64,000 bases of DNA from Pseudomonas hygromyciniae (GCF_016925675.1 NZ_CP070506.1:3532501-3596500), one strand, 5' to 3'. Positions 39,312 through 51,503 are shown, counted from the stretch's first letter. Program-made: numbers and translations. The notes: generated by a model from the sequence alone, not told the origin.

Positions 39312-39931
39312 ACCCGACCCAGGAGCAATTGACGGCATTGGGCGGGGTCTTCCTCGCCGCAGTGCTAGTAGACAAAATCGCCAAGACCGGCCAGGTGACC
39401 GAGGCTGGGCTGACCTGCATGCTCGGCAGCCTGCTGGTGGTTGATCCGAAGGACACCCTGGACGTGTACGGCGGCGACGACCTGAGCCTGCGCGAAGGTT
39501 ATCGGGCCCTGATCGGTGCGCTCGAGCGCGACCCCAGCACCTTGCAGCGTGAGCCGCTGCGCTACGCCTTGTCGATGCTCGGCCTTGAGCGGCAACTGGC
39601 CAAGCGCGGCGACCTGCTGGAAACCATCGGCAAGCGCCTGCCGCAGATCCAGTCCCAGGTCGAGCACTTCGGCCCGGCCCACGAGAACGTGATCGCCGCC
39701 TGTGGCGCCTTGTACCAAGACACCTTGAGCACTCTGCGCCAACGGATCCAAGTCCACGGCGACATGCGCAACCTGCAACAACCCAACAACGCCTCGAAAA
39801 TCCGTGCCCTGCTCCTGGCCGGTATTCGTTCGGCGCGCTTATGGCGCCAGTTGGGCGGTCATCGTTGGCAGTTGGTCATCAGCCGTCGCAAATTGCTCAA
39901 AGAGCTTTACCCGTTGATGCGCAACGAATAA
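39308..39931 (+). CDS. hflD: High-frequency lysogenisation protein HflD
   Basis: 207 residues, all-helical family. Landmarks: [32 protein letters not shown] [16 protein letters not shown], and C-terminal [20 protein letters not shown]. In E. coli HflD is a membrane-peripheral protein that binds lambda CII. The mnmA-hflD-purB order is conserved across gamma-proteobacteria. Confidence 0.92.
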   Translation: MNPTQEQLTALGGVFLAAVLVDKIAKTGQVTEAGLTCMLGSLLVVDPKDTLDVYGGDDLSLREGYRALIGALERDPSTLQREPLRYALSMLGLERQLAKRGDLLETIGKRLPQIQSQVEHFGPAHENVIAACGALYQDTLSTLRQRIQVHGDMRNLQQPNNASKIRALLLAGIRSARLWRQLGGHRWQLVISRRKLLKELYPLMRNE

Positions 39932-39969
39932 GTCGCAGCCACGGGCTATTTTCAAGCCGTTACGCGTAA

Positions 39970-41427
<1,458 letters not shown>

Positions 41428-41447
41428 TTGCGGCTTGACCCCTTGAG

Positions 41448-41473
41448 ACGCCCGGCAGCGCCGGGCGTTTTCA
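41448..41473 (+). terminator. Terminator of purB
   Basis: GACGCCCGGC-A-GCGCCGGGCGTTTT hairpin with short T-run after the purB stop. Confidence 0.8.
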
Positions 41474-41512
41474 TTCCCGTCTGAAAAGTGCTTTTTTTTC
41501 AATAGGTTACAC

Positions 41513-42682
41513 ATGAATCCTGATATTCCTCTTCAACTTCTGGGCGGCATCACGGCACGGGAATTCCTGCGCGACTACTGGCAGAAAAAACCGCTGCTGA
41601 TCCGCCAGGCCATCCCTGATTTCGAAAGCCCGATCGATGCCGACGAACTGGCCGGCCTGGCGCTGGAAGAAGAAGTCGAGTCGCGCCTGGTGATCGAGCA
41701 CGGCGAGCGCCCATGGGAACTGCGCCGCGGCCCGTTTGCCGAAGATGCCTTCAGCACCCTGCCCGAGCGCGAGTGGACCCTGCTGGTACAGGCAGTCGAC
41801 CAGTTCGTACCGGAAGTGGCCGAGTTGCTGGAGCAGTTCCGCTTCCTGCCCAGCTGGCGCATCGACGACGTAATGATCAGCTTTGCCGCCCCCGGCGGCA
41901 GCGTAGGTCCACACTTCGATAACTACGACGTGTTCCTGCTGCAAGCCCAGGGCAAGCGCAACTGGAAGATCGGCCAGATGTGCAGTTCGGAAAGCCCGAT
42001 GCTGCAGCACGCGGATCTGCGCATCCTCGCCGAATTCGAAGAGAGCGCCGAATGGGTGCTGGAACCGGGCGACATGCTTTACCTGCCGCCGCGCCTGGCA
42101 CACTTCGGCATCGCTGAAGATGACTGCATGACCTACTCGGTAGGTTTCCGCGCGCCGAGCGCCGCCGAAGTGCTGACCCACTTCACCGACTTCCTCAGCC
42201 AGTACCTGACGGATGAAGAGCGCTACACCGACGCCGACGCCCAGCCTGTCAGCGACCCGCACCAAATCCAGAGCGATGCCCTCGACCGCCTGAAAAGCCT
42301 GCTGGCCGAGCACATGAGCGACGAGCGCATGCTGCTGACCTGGTTCGGCCAATTCATGACCGAGCCGCGCTACCCGGAACTGGTCGCTGGCCCCGAAGAA
42401 CTGGCGCAGGATGAAGTGATCAGCAGCCTGGAAGACGGTGCAGTGCTGATCCGCAATCCGAGCGCGCGCCTGGCCTGGTCGGAAGTGGACGACGACGTAT
42501 TGCTGTTCGCCAGCGGCCAGAGCCGTTACCTGCCAGGCAAACTGCGCGAACTGCTGAAGTTGATCTGCGCGGCCGATGCCCTGCACGTCGACAACCTGGG
42601 TCCGTGGCTGGCCGATGAAGATGGCCGCGACCTGCTGTGCGAACTGGTCAAGCAAGGAAGCCTGGGGTTTGCCGATGAATAA
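41513..42682 (+). CDS. roxA: Ribosomal protein L16 arginine hydroxylase (cupin, RoxA/YcfD)
   Basis: 389 residues. JmjC-type 2-oxoglutarate/Fe(II) oxygenase: the HxD motif in GSVGPHFDNYDVFLLQAQG (His~128, Asp~130) and the distal His in YLPPRLAHFGIAEDDCMTYS. N-terminal ITAREFLRDYWQKKPLLIRQ is typical. Hydroxylates an Arg of 50S protein L16 in E. coli. Its 3' end overlaps the GNAT gene by eight bases. Confidence 0.92.
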   Translation: MNPDIPLQLLGGITAREFLRDYWQKKPLLIRQAIPDFESPIDADELAGLALEEEVESRLVIEHGERPWELRRGPFAEDAFSTLPEREWTLLVQAVDQFVPEVAELLEQFRFLPSWRIDDVMISFAAPGGSVGPHFDNYDVFLLQAQGKRNWKIGQMCSSESPMLQHADLRILAEFEESAEWVLEPGDMLYLPPRLAHFGIAEDDCMTYSVGFRAPSAAEVLTHFTDFLSQYLTDEERYTDADAQPVSDPHQIQSDALDRLKSLLAEHMSDERMLLTWFGQFMTEPRYPELVAGPEELAQDEVISSLEDGAVLIRNPSARLAWSEVDDDVLLFASGQSRYLPGKLRELLKLICAADALHVDNLGPWLADEDGRDLLCELVKQGSLGFADE

Positions 42683-43097
42683 AATTCACGTAAGTGTCGC
42701 AGACTGGCAAAAGGATATCGCCGAGATCCGGCGCATTCGTGAAGCGGTATTTATCGCTGAGCAATCGGTTCCACCTGAGCTGGAGTGGGACGCAGACGAC
42801 GCCGGAGCCATGCACTTCCTCGCGTTCGAAGGCGACTTTCCCATTGGGACTGCGCGCCTGCTGCCCAGCGGCGAGATCGGGCGCGTGTCGGTCCTCAAGG
42901 ACTGGCGCGGGCTGAAGGTCGGCGACAAGCTGATGGAAGCGGTGATTGGCCAGGCCGAGAAACGCGGTCAGAGCCGCCAGTTCCTCAGCGCGCAGGTGTA
43001 TGCCGCACCGTTCTATGAGCGGCTGGGGTTCAAGATTGTCAGCGAGGAATTCCTGGAAGTCGGGATTCCCCATGTGGATATGGAGCGCGAGGGCTGA
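42675..43097 (+). CDS. GNAT-family N-acetyltransferase (ElaA-like)
   Basis: 140 residues starting MNKIHVSVADWQKDIAEIRR. Acetyl-CoA-binding motif A GRVSVLKDWRGLKVGDKLM and motif B AQVYAAPFYERLGFKIVSEE are clear. Substrate unknown. Translationally coupled to roxA, an arrangement also seen in P. aeruginosa. A large inverted repeat containing its terminator follows. Confidence 0.88.
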   Translation: MNKIHVSVADWQKDIAEIRRIREAVFIAEQSVPPELEWDADDAGAMHFLAFEGDFPIGTARLLPSGEIGRVSVLKDWRGLKVGDKLMEAVIGQAEKRGQSRQFLSAQVYAAPFYERLGFKIVSEEFLEVGIPHVDMEREG

Positions 43098-43183
43098 TCC
43101 GAGTCCGAGTCGCTGCTCCCACACTTGGAATGTAGATTCCTGTGGGAGCTGGCGAGCGGGCTTGGTATTGCAAGCGGGCTTGC

Positions 43184-43319
43184 TGTGGCGAGCGGGCTTG
43201 CCCCGCGCTGGGCTGCGTAGCAGCCCCCCCTCAACAGACGCCGAGTTCTTCCTGAAAGAACTCGGCGTTTTTATTGGGGCTGCTACGCAGCCCAGCGCGG
43301 GGCAAGCCCGCTCGCCACA
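43184..43319. repeat. Perfect 44-bp inverted repeat enclosing a terminator
   Basis: Left arm 43184-43227 (TGTGGCGAGCGGGCTTGCCC...) is the exact complement of right arm 43276-43319. The 48-bp loop contains ACGCCGAGTTCTT / AAGAACTCGGCGTTTTT (43239-43272), the likely terminator of the GNAT gene. Degenerate REP-like pieces (GAGCGGGCTTG) precede it from 43141. Looks like a REP doublet of a third subtype built around a terminator. Confidence 0.9.
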
Positions 43320-43441
43320 ACAAGCCGGCACCCTACTGCATGCTGGCCCCTACTCCATACCCACTCATCACAACAATCTGCTGCCAGCCAGGACGATAAA
43401 CTGGCACCATCAAGCCCAAATGACTCGCAGAGATAACGGAC

Positions 43442-44167
43442 ATGTCCCTACGCACACTGCTCACCGCCCTACTGCTATCCGCCAGTTTCACGGCGATGGC
43501 AGCCACCGAAGTCCTCCCCCTGAACAACCGCACCAGCGCCGACCTGCTGCCGGTCGCGCAGAATTTCATTGGCAAGGACGGCACTGTCAGCGCCTACGGC
43601 AATCAACTGATCGTCAATGCCGAGCCCGACAAGATCCAGGGCCTGCGCGCCCTGCTCGCACAGCTGGACACTCCATCCAAGCGCTTGCTGATCACTGTCG
43701 ACACCAACGAAAACAATCAGCAGACCAACCGTCAGGTCATCACCTACAGCACCGAAAGCCGAGACGGTGGGATCCAGCAGATCCAGGCCAGCGAAGGTGT
43801 GCCCGCGCTGATTCAGGTCGGCCAAAGCGTGCCACTGACCACCACCCAACCCGACGCCTACGGCCGCCCGCAGAACCAGACCCAGTACCGCAACGTCACC
43901 CAGGGCTTCTACGTCACCGCCAGCGTCACCGGCGAGACCGTGCACCTGAGCATCAGCACCAATCGTGACCGTATGAGCCAGGAGCGTCCCGATGTAGTGA
44001 ATGTGCAAAGTACCGACACAACCGTCAGCGGACGCCTGGGCGAGTGGATCACCTTGGCCGGTATCAATCGCCAGACCCAGGCCGACAAACAGGGCGCTAC
44101 CCGCACCTACTCGACCCAGGGCCGGGATGACCTGACTTTGCGTGTCAAAGTCGACACCATGAACTGA
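43442..44167 (+). CDS. Periplasmic secretin-N-domain-like protein
   Basis: 241 residues with signal peptide to about residue 21 (LLTALLLSASFTAMAA). Residues ~22-85 (VLPLNNRTSADLLPVAQNFI, then VSAYGNQLIVNAEPDKIQGL) match the N-domain of type II/IV secretins, and the remainder is beta-rich (LITVDTNENN, VTASVTGETVHLSIST) like a truncated secretin core. It lacks a full pore domain, so it is probably not a channel. Found beside aceA in related pseudomonads as a hypothetical protein; role unknown. Confidence 0.75.
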   Translation: MSLRTLLTALLLSASFTAMAATEVLPLNNRTSADLLPVAQNFIGKDGTVSAYGNQLIVNAEPDKIQGLRALLAQLDTPSKRLLITVDTNENNQQTNRQVITYSTESRDGGIQQIQASEGVPALIQVGQSVPLTTTQPDAYGRPQNQTQYRNVTQGFYVTASVTGETVHLSISTNRDRMSQERPDVVNVQSTDTTVSGRLGEWITLAGINRQTQADKQGATRTYSTQGRDDLTLRVKVDTMN

Positions 44168-44675
44168 AGCACCAAAAACTGACTGATTAGTCGTATTAGA
44201 CCAAAGATGTAGTGCTATAAAAAAAGCACTACAAAACATTTGACGATCCAAAAAAGCATGGGCATGATGGCCTCGCTCCCGCTAATCAGGGGCCCTGGCA
44301 AGGGCCTTCGGATCGTCGCTCTAAGCTACCCACCTGAGCCGATTCGTGTCTGTACTGCCCACAAGGCGTGTTTGACGAGGTTGCGACTGGAACGAAGTTG
44401 TCCCGAGGGACGGAAGCTAACCAGGTAACCCGGCAACACACTGATGGATCGTACCAAGGCCCACGACGCCCGAAGACTGTTCTCGGTTCGCCTCTACCTG
44501 CTCACTTTCTCCCTTGAGCCTATCGTTCATCCCGTCGCCTTCCCCGCCAAGCCCACCTTGACCGCCTAAGCTTCTGGTCAGCGAGCAGCCAATCCCACGC
44601 ACTGAATACGTGGCTGGCAAACGGAATTTTCAACCCAGTAGTTTTTCCACAAAAGACGCGACGAGGTTTTTCCCC
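44168..44675. promoter_or_regulatory. aceA upstream region with an 8-bp hairpin
   Basis: A 508-bp gap. GTAGTGCT (44209-44216) and AGCACTAC (44225-44232) make a perfect hairpin with an A-rich loop. The remainder contains no convincing ORF; the long leader probably holds control sites for isocitrate lyase, which is acetate-inducible. No specific operator recognised. Confidence 0.4.
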
Positions 44676-46001
44676 ATGGCACTGACACGCGAACAGCAAA
44701 TTGCAGCCCTTGAAAAAGACTGGGCTGAAAACCCACGCTGGAAAGGCGTGACTCGCGCTTACTCCGCTGCTGACGTCGTCCGCCTGCGCGGCTCGGTTCA
44801 ACCTGAGCACACCTTTGCAAAACTGGGCGCCGAGAAGCTGTGGAAGCTGGTTACCCAGGGCGCCAAGCCGTCCTTCCGTCCCGAGAAAGATTTCGTCAAC
44901 TGCATGGGTGCCCTGACCGGCGGCCAGGCGGTGCAACAAGTCAAGGCCGGTATCCAGGCGATCTACCTGTCCGGCTGGCAAGTGGCTGCGGACAACAACT
45001 CCGCCGAGTCCATGTACCCCGACCAATCGCTGTACCCAGTGGACTCCGTGCCAACCGTGGTCAAGCGCATCAACAACTCGTTCCGCCGCGCCGACCAGAT
45101 CCAGTGGAAAGCCGGTAAAGGTCCGGGCGACGAAGGCTACATCGACTACTTCGCGCCAATCGTGGCCGACGCTGAGGCTGGTTTTGGTGGCGTACTGAAC
45201 GCCTACGAGCTGATGAAAAGCATGATCGAGGCAGGCGCCGCCGGCGTGCACTTCGAAGACCAACTGGCTTCCGTGAAAAAATGCGGCCACATGGGCGGCA
45301 AGGTACTGGTTCCGACCCAGGAAGCCGTACAGAAGCTGACCGCTGCCCGCCTGGCCGCTGACGTTGCCGGTACGCCGACCATCATCCTGGCCCGTACCGA
45401 CGCCAACGCCGCTGACCTGCTGACTTCGGACTGCGATCCGTACGACCAGCCGTTTGTGACTGGCGAGCGCACCCAGGAAGGTTTCTACAAGGTTCGTGCA
45501 GGCCTGGACCAAGCAATTGCCCGCGGCCTGGCCTACGCGCCGTACGCCGACCTGATCTGGTGCGAAACCGCCAAGCCAGACCTGGACGAAGCCCGTCGCT
45601 TCGCCGAGGCGATCAAGAAGGAATACCCGGACCAACTGCTGTCGTACAACTGCTCGCCTTCCTTCAACTGGAAGAAAAACCTGGACGACGCGACCATCGC
45701 CAAGTTCCAGCGCGAACTGTCCGCCATGGGCTACAAGCACCAGTTCATCACCCTGGCCGGCATTCACAACATGTGGCACAGCATGTTCAACCTGGCGCAC
45801 GACTACGCCCGCAACGACATGACTGCCTACGTGAAGCTGCAAGAGCAGGAATTCGCTGACGCCGCCAAAGGCTACACCTTCGTGGCGCACCAGCAGGAAG
45901 TGGGCACTGGCTACTTCGACGACATGACCACCGTGATCCAGGGCGGCACCTCGTCCGTGACCGCGCTGACCGGTTCGACCGAAGAAGAACAGTTTCACTA
46001 A
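44676..46001 (+). CDS. aceA: Isocitrate lyase
   Basis: 441 residues from ATG 44676 ([20 protein letters not shown]). Catalytic motif KKCGHMGGK (~204-212), Mg-binding [20 protein letters not shown] context, and [20 protein letters not shown]. Cleaves isocitrate to glyoxylate and succinate in the glyoxylate shunt, needed for growth on acetate and fatty acids. Competes with icd/idh in this window. Terminator at 46064-46092. Confidence 0.97.
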   Translation: MALTREQQIAALEKDWAENPRWKGVTRAYSAADVVRLRGSVQPEHTFAKLGAEKLWKLVTQGAKPSFRPEKDFVNCMGALTGGQAVQQVKAGIQAIYLSGWQVAADNNSAESMYPDQSLYPVDSVPTVVKRINNSFRRADQIQWKAGKGPGDEGYIDYFAPIVADAEAGFGGVLNAYELMKSMIEAGAAGVHFEDQLASVKKCGHMGGKVLVPTQEAVQKLTAARLAADVAGTPTIILARTDANAADLLTSDCDPYDQPFVTGERTQEGFYKVRAGLDQAIARGLAYAPYADLIWCETAKPDLDEARRFAEAIKKEYPDQLLSYNCSPSFNWKKNLDDATIAKFQRELSAMGYKHQFITLAGIHNMWHSMFNLAHDYARNDMTAYVKLQEQEFADAAKGYTFVAHQQEVGTGYFDDMTTVIQGGTSSVTALTGSTEEEQFH

Positions 46002-46063
46002 GTCACTGAGTACACGGCCATTGCGGGTCCGATAGAAAGCTAACCGCAGTGCCGCACGATCTG

Positions 46064-46092
46064 ACGCCCCGACTGGTTCGGGGCGTTTTTTT
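46064..46092 (+). terminator. Terminator of aceA
   Basis: ACGCCCCGA-CTGG-TTCGGGGCGTTTTTTT, a strong hairpin with T7. Confidence 0.85.
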
Positions 46093-46131
46093 GCCCCTGA
46101 GAAAACCCTCCCGTCCCTGCGAAGATCAAAA

Positions 46132-46220
46132 TGTGGGAGCGGGCTTGCTCGCGAAAAAGGTGTGTCAGCCAACCGTTTCTTGGCTGATGATCCGCTTTCG
46201 CGAGCAAGCCCGCTCCCACA
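46132..46220. repeat. REP doublet (REPIN), TGTGGGAGCGGGC type
   Basis: TGTGGGAGCGGGCTTGCTCG at 46132 and inverted copy ending at 46220, spacer ~43 bp. Same subtype as the doublet at 37557. Confidence 0.88.
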
Positions 46221-46390
46221 ATAAAAATGCGGCTAGCCTGATGTTTTTTGCGCAAAACCTTGATCCAGAGCGGTATTCGTTCAGGAAAAATCAGTTAAAA
46301 GTTGCGCGCTGGCAACTTGCGCCAAACGGGCAAGTAACAGCAACTTCCCCCGCGACGCACTCAACACCCGCTTAAAACTCCCGCAAACAG

Positions 46391-46405
46391 TATTCATTAT
46401 CATTT
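46391..46405. promoter_or_regulatory. Possible Fur-like site upstream of nuo
   Basis: TATTCATTATCATTT resembles two to three NATWAT hexamers of a Fur box (complement AAATGATAATGAATA). It lies 40 bp upstream of the Anr box. Weak evidence on sequence alone. Confidence 0.3.
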
Positions 46406-46444
46406 AGAGCAACAAAACATCGTTACACAGCAAACAAAACATAT

Positions 46445-46458
46445 TTGATGAAAATCAA
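46445..46458. promoter_or_regulatory. Anr/FNR box upstream of the nuo operon
   Basis: TTGATGAAAATCAA is a perfect TTGAT-N4-ATCAA dyad, the consensus for the oxygen regulator Anr (FNR). It lies about 200 bp before nuoA; the promoter itself is not located, so activation or repression cannot be told. Confidence 0.7.
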
Positions 46459-46659
46459 GCTAATGCCCGCAGCGTCTGGGCTACAGCCCCATAAAGGTGC
46501 ACTATGTCCTTCTTTCGGCGAATAATTTAGCTACAGGAATTTTACTTGCTAGGTGTTTAGCCATAAAATCACCGCGATTGATTGCGCTGCGACATATCGT
46601 CACTGCGTCGTTACTTTTTCGAGCTCAGAGACCTTTGCTCTCTGTTAAGGATTTCCAGC

Positions 46660-47073
46660 ATGACCGAAGCGACAGGACTCATGGCCCACAACTGGGGCTT
46701 TGCCATTTTCCTCCTCGGTGTTGTCGGCCTCTGTGCCTTCATGCTTGGCGTTTCCAGCCTCCTCGGGTCAAAAGCCTGGGGCCGCAGCAAAAACGAACCG
46801 TTCGAGTCCGGCATGCTACCTACAGGTGGCGCCCGCTTGCGGCTCTCAGCCAAATTCTATCTGGTCGCGATGCTGTTCGTGATCTTCGATATCGAAGCCC
46901 TCTTTCTCTTTGCCTGGTCTGTGTCCGTCCGCGAAAGCGGCTGGACCGGATTCGTCGAAGCTCTCGTTTTCATAGCAATTCTGTTGGCAGGTCTTGTCTA
47001 CCTGTTCCGAGTGGGCGCCCTTGACTGGGCTCCGGAAGCTCGTCGCAAGCGGCAAGCGAAGCTGAAACAATGA
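46660..47073 (+). CDS. nuoA: NADH-quinone oxidoreductase subunit A
   Basis: 137 residues from ATG 46660 ([20 protein letters not shown]). Three transmembrane helices; conserved [20 protein letters not shown] loop near the quinone site and [11 protein letters not shown] in helix 2. First gene of the 13-gene complex I operon, directly beneath the Anr-box region. Confidence 0.95.
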   Translation: MTEATGLMAHNWGFAIFLLGVVGLCAFMLGVSSLLGSKAWGRSKNEPFESGMLPTGGARLRLSAKFYLVAMLFVIFDIEALFLFAWSVSVRESGWTGFVEALVFIAILLAGLVYLFRVGALDWAPEARRKRQAKLKQ

Positions 47074-47083
47074 GGCTTTGGCG

Positions 47084-47779
47084 ATGCAATACAATCTCAC
47101 CAGGATCGACCCGGATGCTCCTAACGATCAGTACCCCATCGGCGAACGGGAAACCGTCTCCGATCCGTTAGAAGATCAAGTCCACAAAAACATCTACATG
47201 GGCAAGCTGGAAGACGTGCTGAGTGGCGCGGTCAACTGGGGGCGCAAGAATTCCCTGTGGCCGTACAACTTCGGCCTTTCGTGCTGCTACGTGGAAATGA
47301 CCACCGCCTTCACGGCGCCCCACGACATCGCGCGCTTTGGCGCCGAAGTTATCCGGGCATCGCCGCGCCAGGCGGATTTCATGGTTATCGCCGGTACCTG
47401 CTTTATCAAGATGGCGCCGATCATCCAGCGTCTCTACGAGCAAATGCTCGAGCCAAAGTGGGTTATCTCCATGGGTTCGTGCGCCAACTCCGGTGGCATG
47501 TACGACATCTACTCCGTGGTTCAGGGGGTGGACAAGTTCCTGCCCGTGGACGTCTACGTGCCTGGCTGCCCGCCTCGCCCTGAAGCATTCCTGCAAGGCT
47601 TGATGTTGCTGCAGGAATCGATTGGCAAGGAGCGTCGCCCACTTTCCTGGGTTGTCGGAGATCAGGGCGTGTACCGCGCCGAGATGCCGTCACAAAGGAA
47701 CAGCGCCGCGAACAGCGAATCGCAGTCACCAACCTGCGCAGCCCCGACGAAGTCTGATCCAGAACCGCTTCTTTTATAG
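47084..47779 (+). CDS. nuoB: NADH-quinone oxidoreductase subunit B (C-terminus frameshifted)
   Basis: Start ATG 47084 ([20 protein letters not shown]). Cluster N2 ligands are present: tandem Cys in GLSCCYVEM, then Cys in AGTCFIKM and [11 protein letters not shown], with [12 protein letters not shown]. It transfers electrons to quinone at the matrix-arm tip. After RAEMPSQ the frame departs: CACAAAGGAA has three A where four are expected ([21 protein letters not shown] ends at TGA 47755-47757). The called frame runs on to 47779 with an unrelated tail. Probably a homopolymer sequencing error. Confidence 0.93.
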   Translation: MQYNLTRIDPDAPNDQYPIGERETVSDPLEDQVHKNIYMGKLEDVLSGAVNWGRKNSLWPYNFGLSCCYVEMTTAFTAPHDIARFGAEVIRASPRQADFMVIAGTCFIKMAPIIQRLYEQMLEPKWVISMGSCANSGGMYDIYSVVQGVDKFLPVDVYVPGCPPRPEAFLQGLMLLQESIGKERRPLSWVVGDQGVYRAEMPSQRNSAANSESQSPTCAAPTKSDPEPLLL

Positions 47780-47829
47780 AACGAAAACCTGGCTTCATTC
47801 TTTACGTTGACCGAAAGCGATAAAAAACC

Positions 47830-49614
47830 ATGACTACAGGCAGTGCTCTGTACATCCCGCCTTATAAGGCAGACGACCAGGATGTGGTCGTCGAACTCAA
47901 CAACCGTTTTGGCCCTGACGCCTTCACCGCACAGGCCACACGCACCGGTATGCCGGTGCTGTGGGTGGCGCGTGCCAAACTCGTCGAAGTCCTGACCTTC
48001 CTGCGCAACCTGCCCAAGCCGTACGTCATGCTCTATGACCTGCATGGCGTGGACGAGCGTCTGCGCACCAAGCGCCAGGGGCTGCCGAGCGGCGCCGACT
48101 TCACCGTGTTCTATCACCTGATGTCGCTGGAACGTAACAGCGACGTGATGATCAAGGTTGCCCTCTCGGAAAGCGACCTGAGCATCCCGACCGTGACCGG
48201 TATCTGGCCGAACGCCAGTTGGTACGAGCGCGAAGTCTGGGACATGTTCGGCATCGACTTCCCGGGCCACCCGCACCTGACGCGCATCATGATGCCGCCG
48301 ACCTGGGAAGGTCACCCGCTGCGCAAGGACTTCCCGGCGCGCGCCACCGAATTCGATCCGTTCAGCCTGAACCTGGCCAAGCAGCAGCTTGAAGAAGAAG
48401 CCGCACGCTTCCGCCCGGAAGACTGGGGCATGAAACGCTCCGGCACCAACGAGGACTACATGTTCCTCAACCTGGGCCCGAACCACCCTTCGGCCCACGG
48501 TGCGTTCCGTATCATCCTGCAACTGGACGGCGAAGAAATCGTCGACTGCGTGCCCGACATCGGCTACCACCACCGTGGTGCCGAGAAGATGGCCGAACGC
48601 CAGTCCTGGCACAGCTTCATCCCGTACACCGACCGTATCGACTACCTCGGCGGCGTGATGAACAACCTGCCGTACGTGCTCTCGGTCGAGAAGCTGGCCG
48701 GTATCAAGGTGCCAGACCGCGTCGATACCATCCGCATCATGATGGCCGAGTTCTTCCGGATCACCAGCCACCTGTTGTTCCTGGGTACCTATATCCAGGA
48801 CGTTGGCGCCATGACCCCGGTGTTCTTCACCTTCACCGACCGTCAGCGTGCGTACAAGGTCATCGAAGCCATCACGGGCTTTCGCCTGCACCCGGCCTGG
48901 TACCGCATCGGCGGTGTGGCCCACGACCTGCCGAACGGCTGGGAGCGCCTGGTCAAGGAGTTCATCGACTGGATGCCCAAGCGTCTGGACGAGTACCAGA
49001 AAGCCGCCCTGGACAACAGCATCCTCAAGGGCCGGACCATCGGCGTCGCACAGTACAACACCAAGGAAGCCCTGGAATGGGGCGTCACCGGTGCTGGCCT
49101 GCGTTCGACCGGTTGCGATTTCGACCTGCGCAAGGCGCGCCCGTACTCCGGCTACGAGAACTTCGAGTTCGAAGTGCCGCTGGCGGCCAATGGCGATGCC
49201 TACGACCGCTGCATCGTGCGTGTCGAAGAAATGCGCCAGAGCCTGAAAATCATCGAGCAGTGCATGCGCAACATGCCGGCAGGCCCGTACAAGGCGGATC
49301 ACCCGCTGACCACGCCGCCGCCTAAAGAGCGCACCCTGCAACACATCGAAACCCTGATCACGCACTTCCTGCAAGTCTCGTGGGGCCCGGTGATGCCGGC
49401 CAACGAGTCCTTCCAGATGATCGAAGCGACCAAGGGTATCAACAGTTATTACCTGACGAGCGATGGCGGCACCATGAGCTACCGCACCCGGATTCGTACC
49501 CCAAGCTTCGCGCACTTGCAGCAGATCCCTTCGGTGATCAAAGGCGAGATGGTCGCGGACTTGATTGCGTACCTGGGTAGTATCGATTTCGTTATGGCCG
49601 ACGTGGACCGCTAA
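47830..49614 (+). CDS. nuoCD: NADH-quinone oxidoreductase fused subunits C/D
   Basis: 594 residues. NuoC part (~1-180; 30-kDa domain with [20 protein letters not shown]) fused to NuoD (49-kDa; [39 protein letters not shown]). The fusion is typical of gamma-proteobacteria. NuoD forms the quinone pocket with NuoB. Confidence 0.96.
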   Translation: MTTGSALYIPPYKADDQDVVVELNNRFGPDAFTAQATRTGMPVLWVARAKLVEVLTFLRNLPKPYVMLYDLHGVDERLRTKRQGLPSGADFTVFYHLMSLERNSDVMIKVALSESDLSIPTVTGIWPNASWYEREVWDMFGIDFPGHPHLTRIMMPPTWEGHPLRKDFPARATEFDPFSLNLAKQQLEEEAARFRPEDWGMKRSGTNEDYMFLNLGPNHPSAHGAFRIILQLDGEEIVDCVPDIGYHHRGAEKMAERQSWHSFIPYTDRIDYLGGVMNNLPYVLSVEKLAGIKVPDRVDTIRIMMAEFFRITSHLLFLGTYIQDVGAMTPVFFTFTDRQRAYKVIEAITGFRLHPAWYRIGGVAHDLPNGWERLVKEFIDWMPKRLDEYQKAALDNSILKGRTIGVAQYNTKEALEWGVTGAGLRSTGCDFDLRKARPYSGYENFEFEVPLAANGDAYDRCIVRVEEMRQSLKIIEQCMRNMPAGPYKADHPLTTPPPKERTLQHIETLITHFLQVSWGPVMPANESFQMIEATKGINSYYLTSDGGTMSYRTRIRTPSFAHLQQIPSVIKGEMVADLIAYLGSIDFVMADVDR

Positions 49615-49616
49615 GC

Positions 49617-50114
49617 ATGAACAGCACGCTTATCCAGACAGACCGTTTCACCTTGAGTGAAACCGAGCGCTCGGCCATCGAGCACGAGCTGCATCACTAC
49701 GAAGACCCGCGCGCGGCGTCGATCGAAGCCTTGAAGATCGTCCAGAAGGAACGTGGCTGGGTGCCCGACGGCGCCCTCTACGCCATCGGCGAGATCCTCG
49801 GCATCCCGGCCAGCGATGTGGAAGGCGTGGCGACGTTCTACAGCCAGATCTTCCGCCAGCCGGTCGGCCGCCACATCATTCGCGTGTGCGACAGCATGGT
49901 CTGCTACATCGGTGGCCATGAGTCGGTAGTCGACGCGATCCAGAGCAAGCTGGGCATCGGCCTGGGCCAAACCACTGCAGACGGCCGCTTCACCCTGCTG
50001 CCGGTGTGCTGCCTGGGCAACTGCGACAAGGCGCCGGCGTTGATGATCGACGACGACACATTCGGCGACGTCCAGGCTTCTGGCGTCACCCAATTGCTCG
50101 AGGGCTACCCATGA
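49617..50114 (+). CDS. nuoE: NADH-quinone oxidoreductase subunit E
   Basis: 165 residues. Thioredoxin-like 24-kDa subunit carrying the 2Fe-2S cluster N1a: Cys in [14 protein letters not shown] and in [17 protein letters not shown]. Part of the NADH-dehydrogenase module with NuoF and NuoG. Overlaps nuoF by four bases (ATGA). Confidence 0.96.
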   Translation: MNSTLIQTDRFTLSETERSAIEHELHHYEDPRAASIEALKIVQKERGWVPDGALYAIGEILGIPASDVEGVATFYSQIFRQPVGRHIIRVCDSMVCYIGGHESVVDAIQSKLGIGLGQTTADGRFTLLPVCCLGNCDKAPALMIDDDTFGDVQASGVTQLLEGYP

Positions 50115-51466
50115 CCCTGACTTCCTTTGGCCCGGCCAACCTGATCAAGCGTTCGGCCGAAACCCACCCGCTGACCTGGCGCCTGCGTGACGACGGCGAG
50201 CCTGTATGGCTTGACGAGTACCAGGCCAAGAACGGCTATGCCGCAGCACGCAAGGCTTTTGCCGACATGGCCCAGGACGATATCGTCCAGACCGTGAAGG
50301 ACGCAGGCCTTAAAGGTCGCGGCGGTGCTGGCTTCCCCACGGGCGTGAAGTGGGGCCTGATGCCGAAAGACGAGTCCATCAACATCCGTTACCTGTTGTG
50401 TAACGCCGATGAAATGGAACCCAATACCTGGAAGGACCGCATGCTGATGGAGCAACTGCCCCATCTGCTGATCGAAGGCATGCTGATCAGTGCCCGCGCA
50501 CTGAAAACCTACCGTGGCTACATCTTCCTGCGTGGCGAATACACCACCGCCGCCAAGCACCTGAACCGTGCCGTCGAAGAAGCCAAGGCCGCAGGCTTGT
50601 TGGGCAAGAACATCCTCGGTTCGGGGTTCGACTTCGAGCTGTTCGTGCACACCGGCGCCGGGCGTTATATCTGCGGTGAAGAAACCGCCCTGATCAACTC
50701 CCTCGAAGGCCGCCGCGCCAACCCGCGCTCCAAGCCGCCCTTCCCCGCCGCCGTTGGCGTGTGGGGCAAGCCGACGTGCGTCAACAACGTCGAGACCCTG
50801 TGCAACGTGCCGGCGATCATCGCCGACGGCGTGGACTGGTACAAATCCCTGGCCCGCGAAGGCAGCGAAGACATGGGCACCAAGCTCATGGGCTTCTCTG
50901 GCAAGGTCAAGAACCCTGGCCTGTGGGAACTGCCATTCGGCGTGACCGCCCGCGAGCTGTTCGAGGACTACGCCGGCGGCATGCGCGACGGCTACACCCT
51001 CAAGGCCTGGCAGCCAGGCGGCGCCGGTACCGGCTTCCTGCTCCCCGAGCACCTGGATGCACAGATGTATGCCGGCGGCATCGGCAAGGTGGGCACCCGG
51101 ATGGGTACCGGCCTGGCGATGGCGGTGGACAACACCGTGAACATGGTCTCGCTGCTGCGCAACATGGAGCAGTTCTTCGCCCGTGAATCCTGTGGTTTCT
51201 GCACCCCGTGCCGCGATGGTCTGCCGTGGAGCGTCAAGCTTCTGATGGCTATCGAGAAAGGCGAAGGCCAGCCGGGGGATATCGAGACCCTGCTGGGCCT
51301 GGTCGGTTTCCTCGGCCCGGGCAAGACCTTCTGTGCTCACGCACCGGGCGCCGTGGAGCCACTGGGCAGCGCAATCAAGTACTTCCGCTCGGAGTTCGAA
51401 GCCGGCATCGCGCCAAAAAGCGCCGCCGTCCCGCCTCTGGCAAAGCCGATCGTAGTCGGCGCGTAA
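50111..51466 (+). CDS. nuoF: NADH-quinone oxidoreductase subunit F
   Basis: 451 residues from ATG 50111. FMN site [18 protein letters not shown] site [19 protein letters not shown], and N3 4Fe-4S ligands [12 protein letters not shown] plus a distal Cys ([10 protein letters not shown]). Oxidises NADH via FMN. A terminator-like hairpin separates it from nuoG. Confidence 0.96.
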   Translation: MTLTSFGPANLIKRSAETHPLTWRLRDDGEPVWLDEYQAKNGYAAARKAFADMAQDDIVQTVKDAGLKGRGGAGFPTGVKWGLMPKDESINIRYLLCNADEMEPNTWKDRMLMEQLPHLLIEGMLISARALKTYRGYIFLRGEYTTAAKHLNRAVEEAKAAGLLGKNILGSGFDFELFVHTGAGRYICGEETALINSLEGRRANPRSKPPFPAAVGVWGKPTCVNNVETLCNVPAIIADGVDWYKSLAREGSEDMGTKLMGFSGKVKNPGLWELPFGVTARELFEDYAGGMRDGYTLKAWQPGGAGTGFLLPEHLDAQMYAGGIGKVGTRMGTGLAMAVDNTVNMVSLLRNMEQFFARESCGFCTPCRDGLPWSVKLLMAIEKGEGQPGDIETLLGLVGFLGPGKTFCAHAPGAVEPLGSAIKYFRSEFEAGIAPKSAAVPPLAKPIVVGA

Positions 51467-51476
51467 CGCTTCAATA

Positions 51477-51503
51477 AGCGAAGGGTCCGTGCCCTTCGCT
51501 TTG
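51477..51503 (+). terminator. Internal attenuator-like hairpin between nuoF and nuoG
   Basis: AGCGAAGGG (51477-51485) pairs with CCCTTCGCT (51492-51500), loop TCCGTG, followed by a short TTTG. It is the only sizeable gap (135 bp) in the first half of an otherwise tight operon. The weak T-run suggests partial termination or an mRNA-stability element. Confidence 0.5.
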
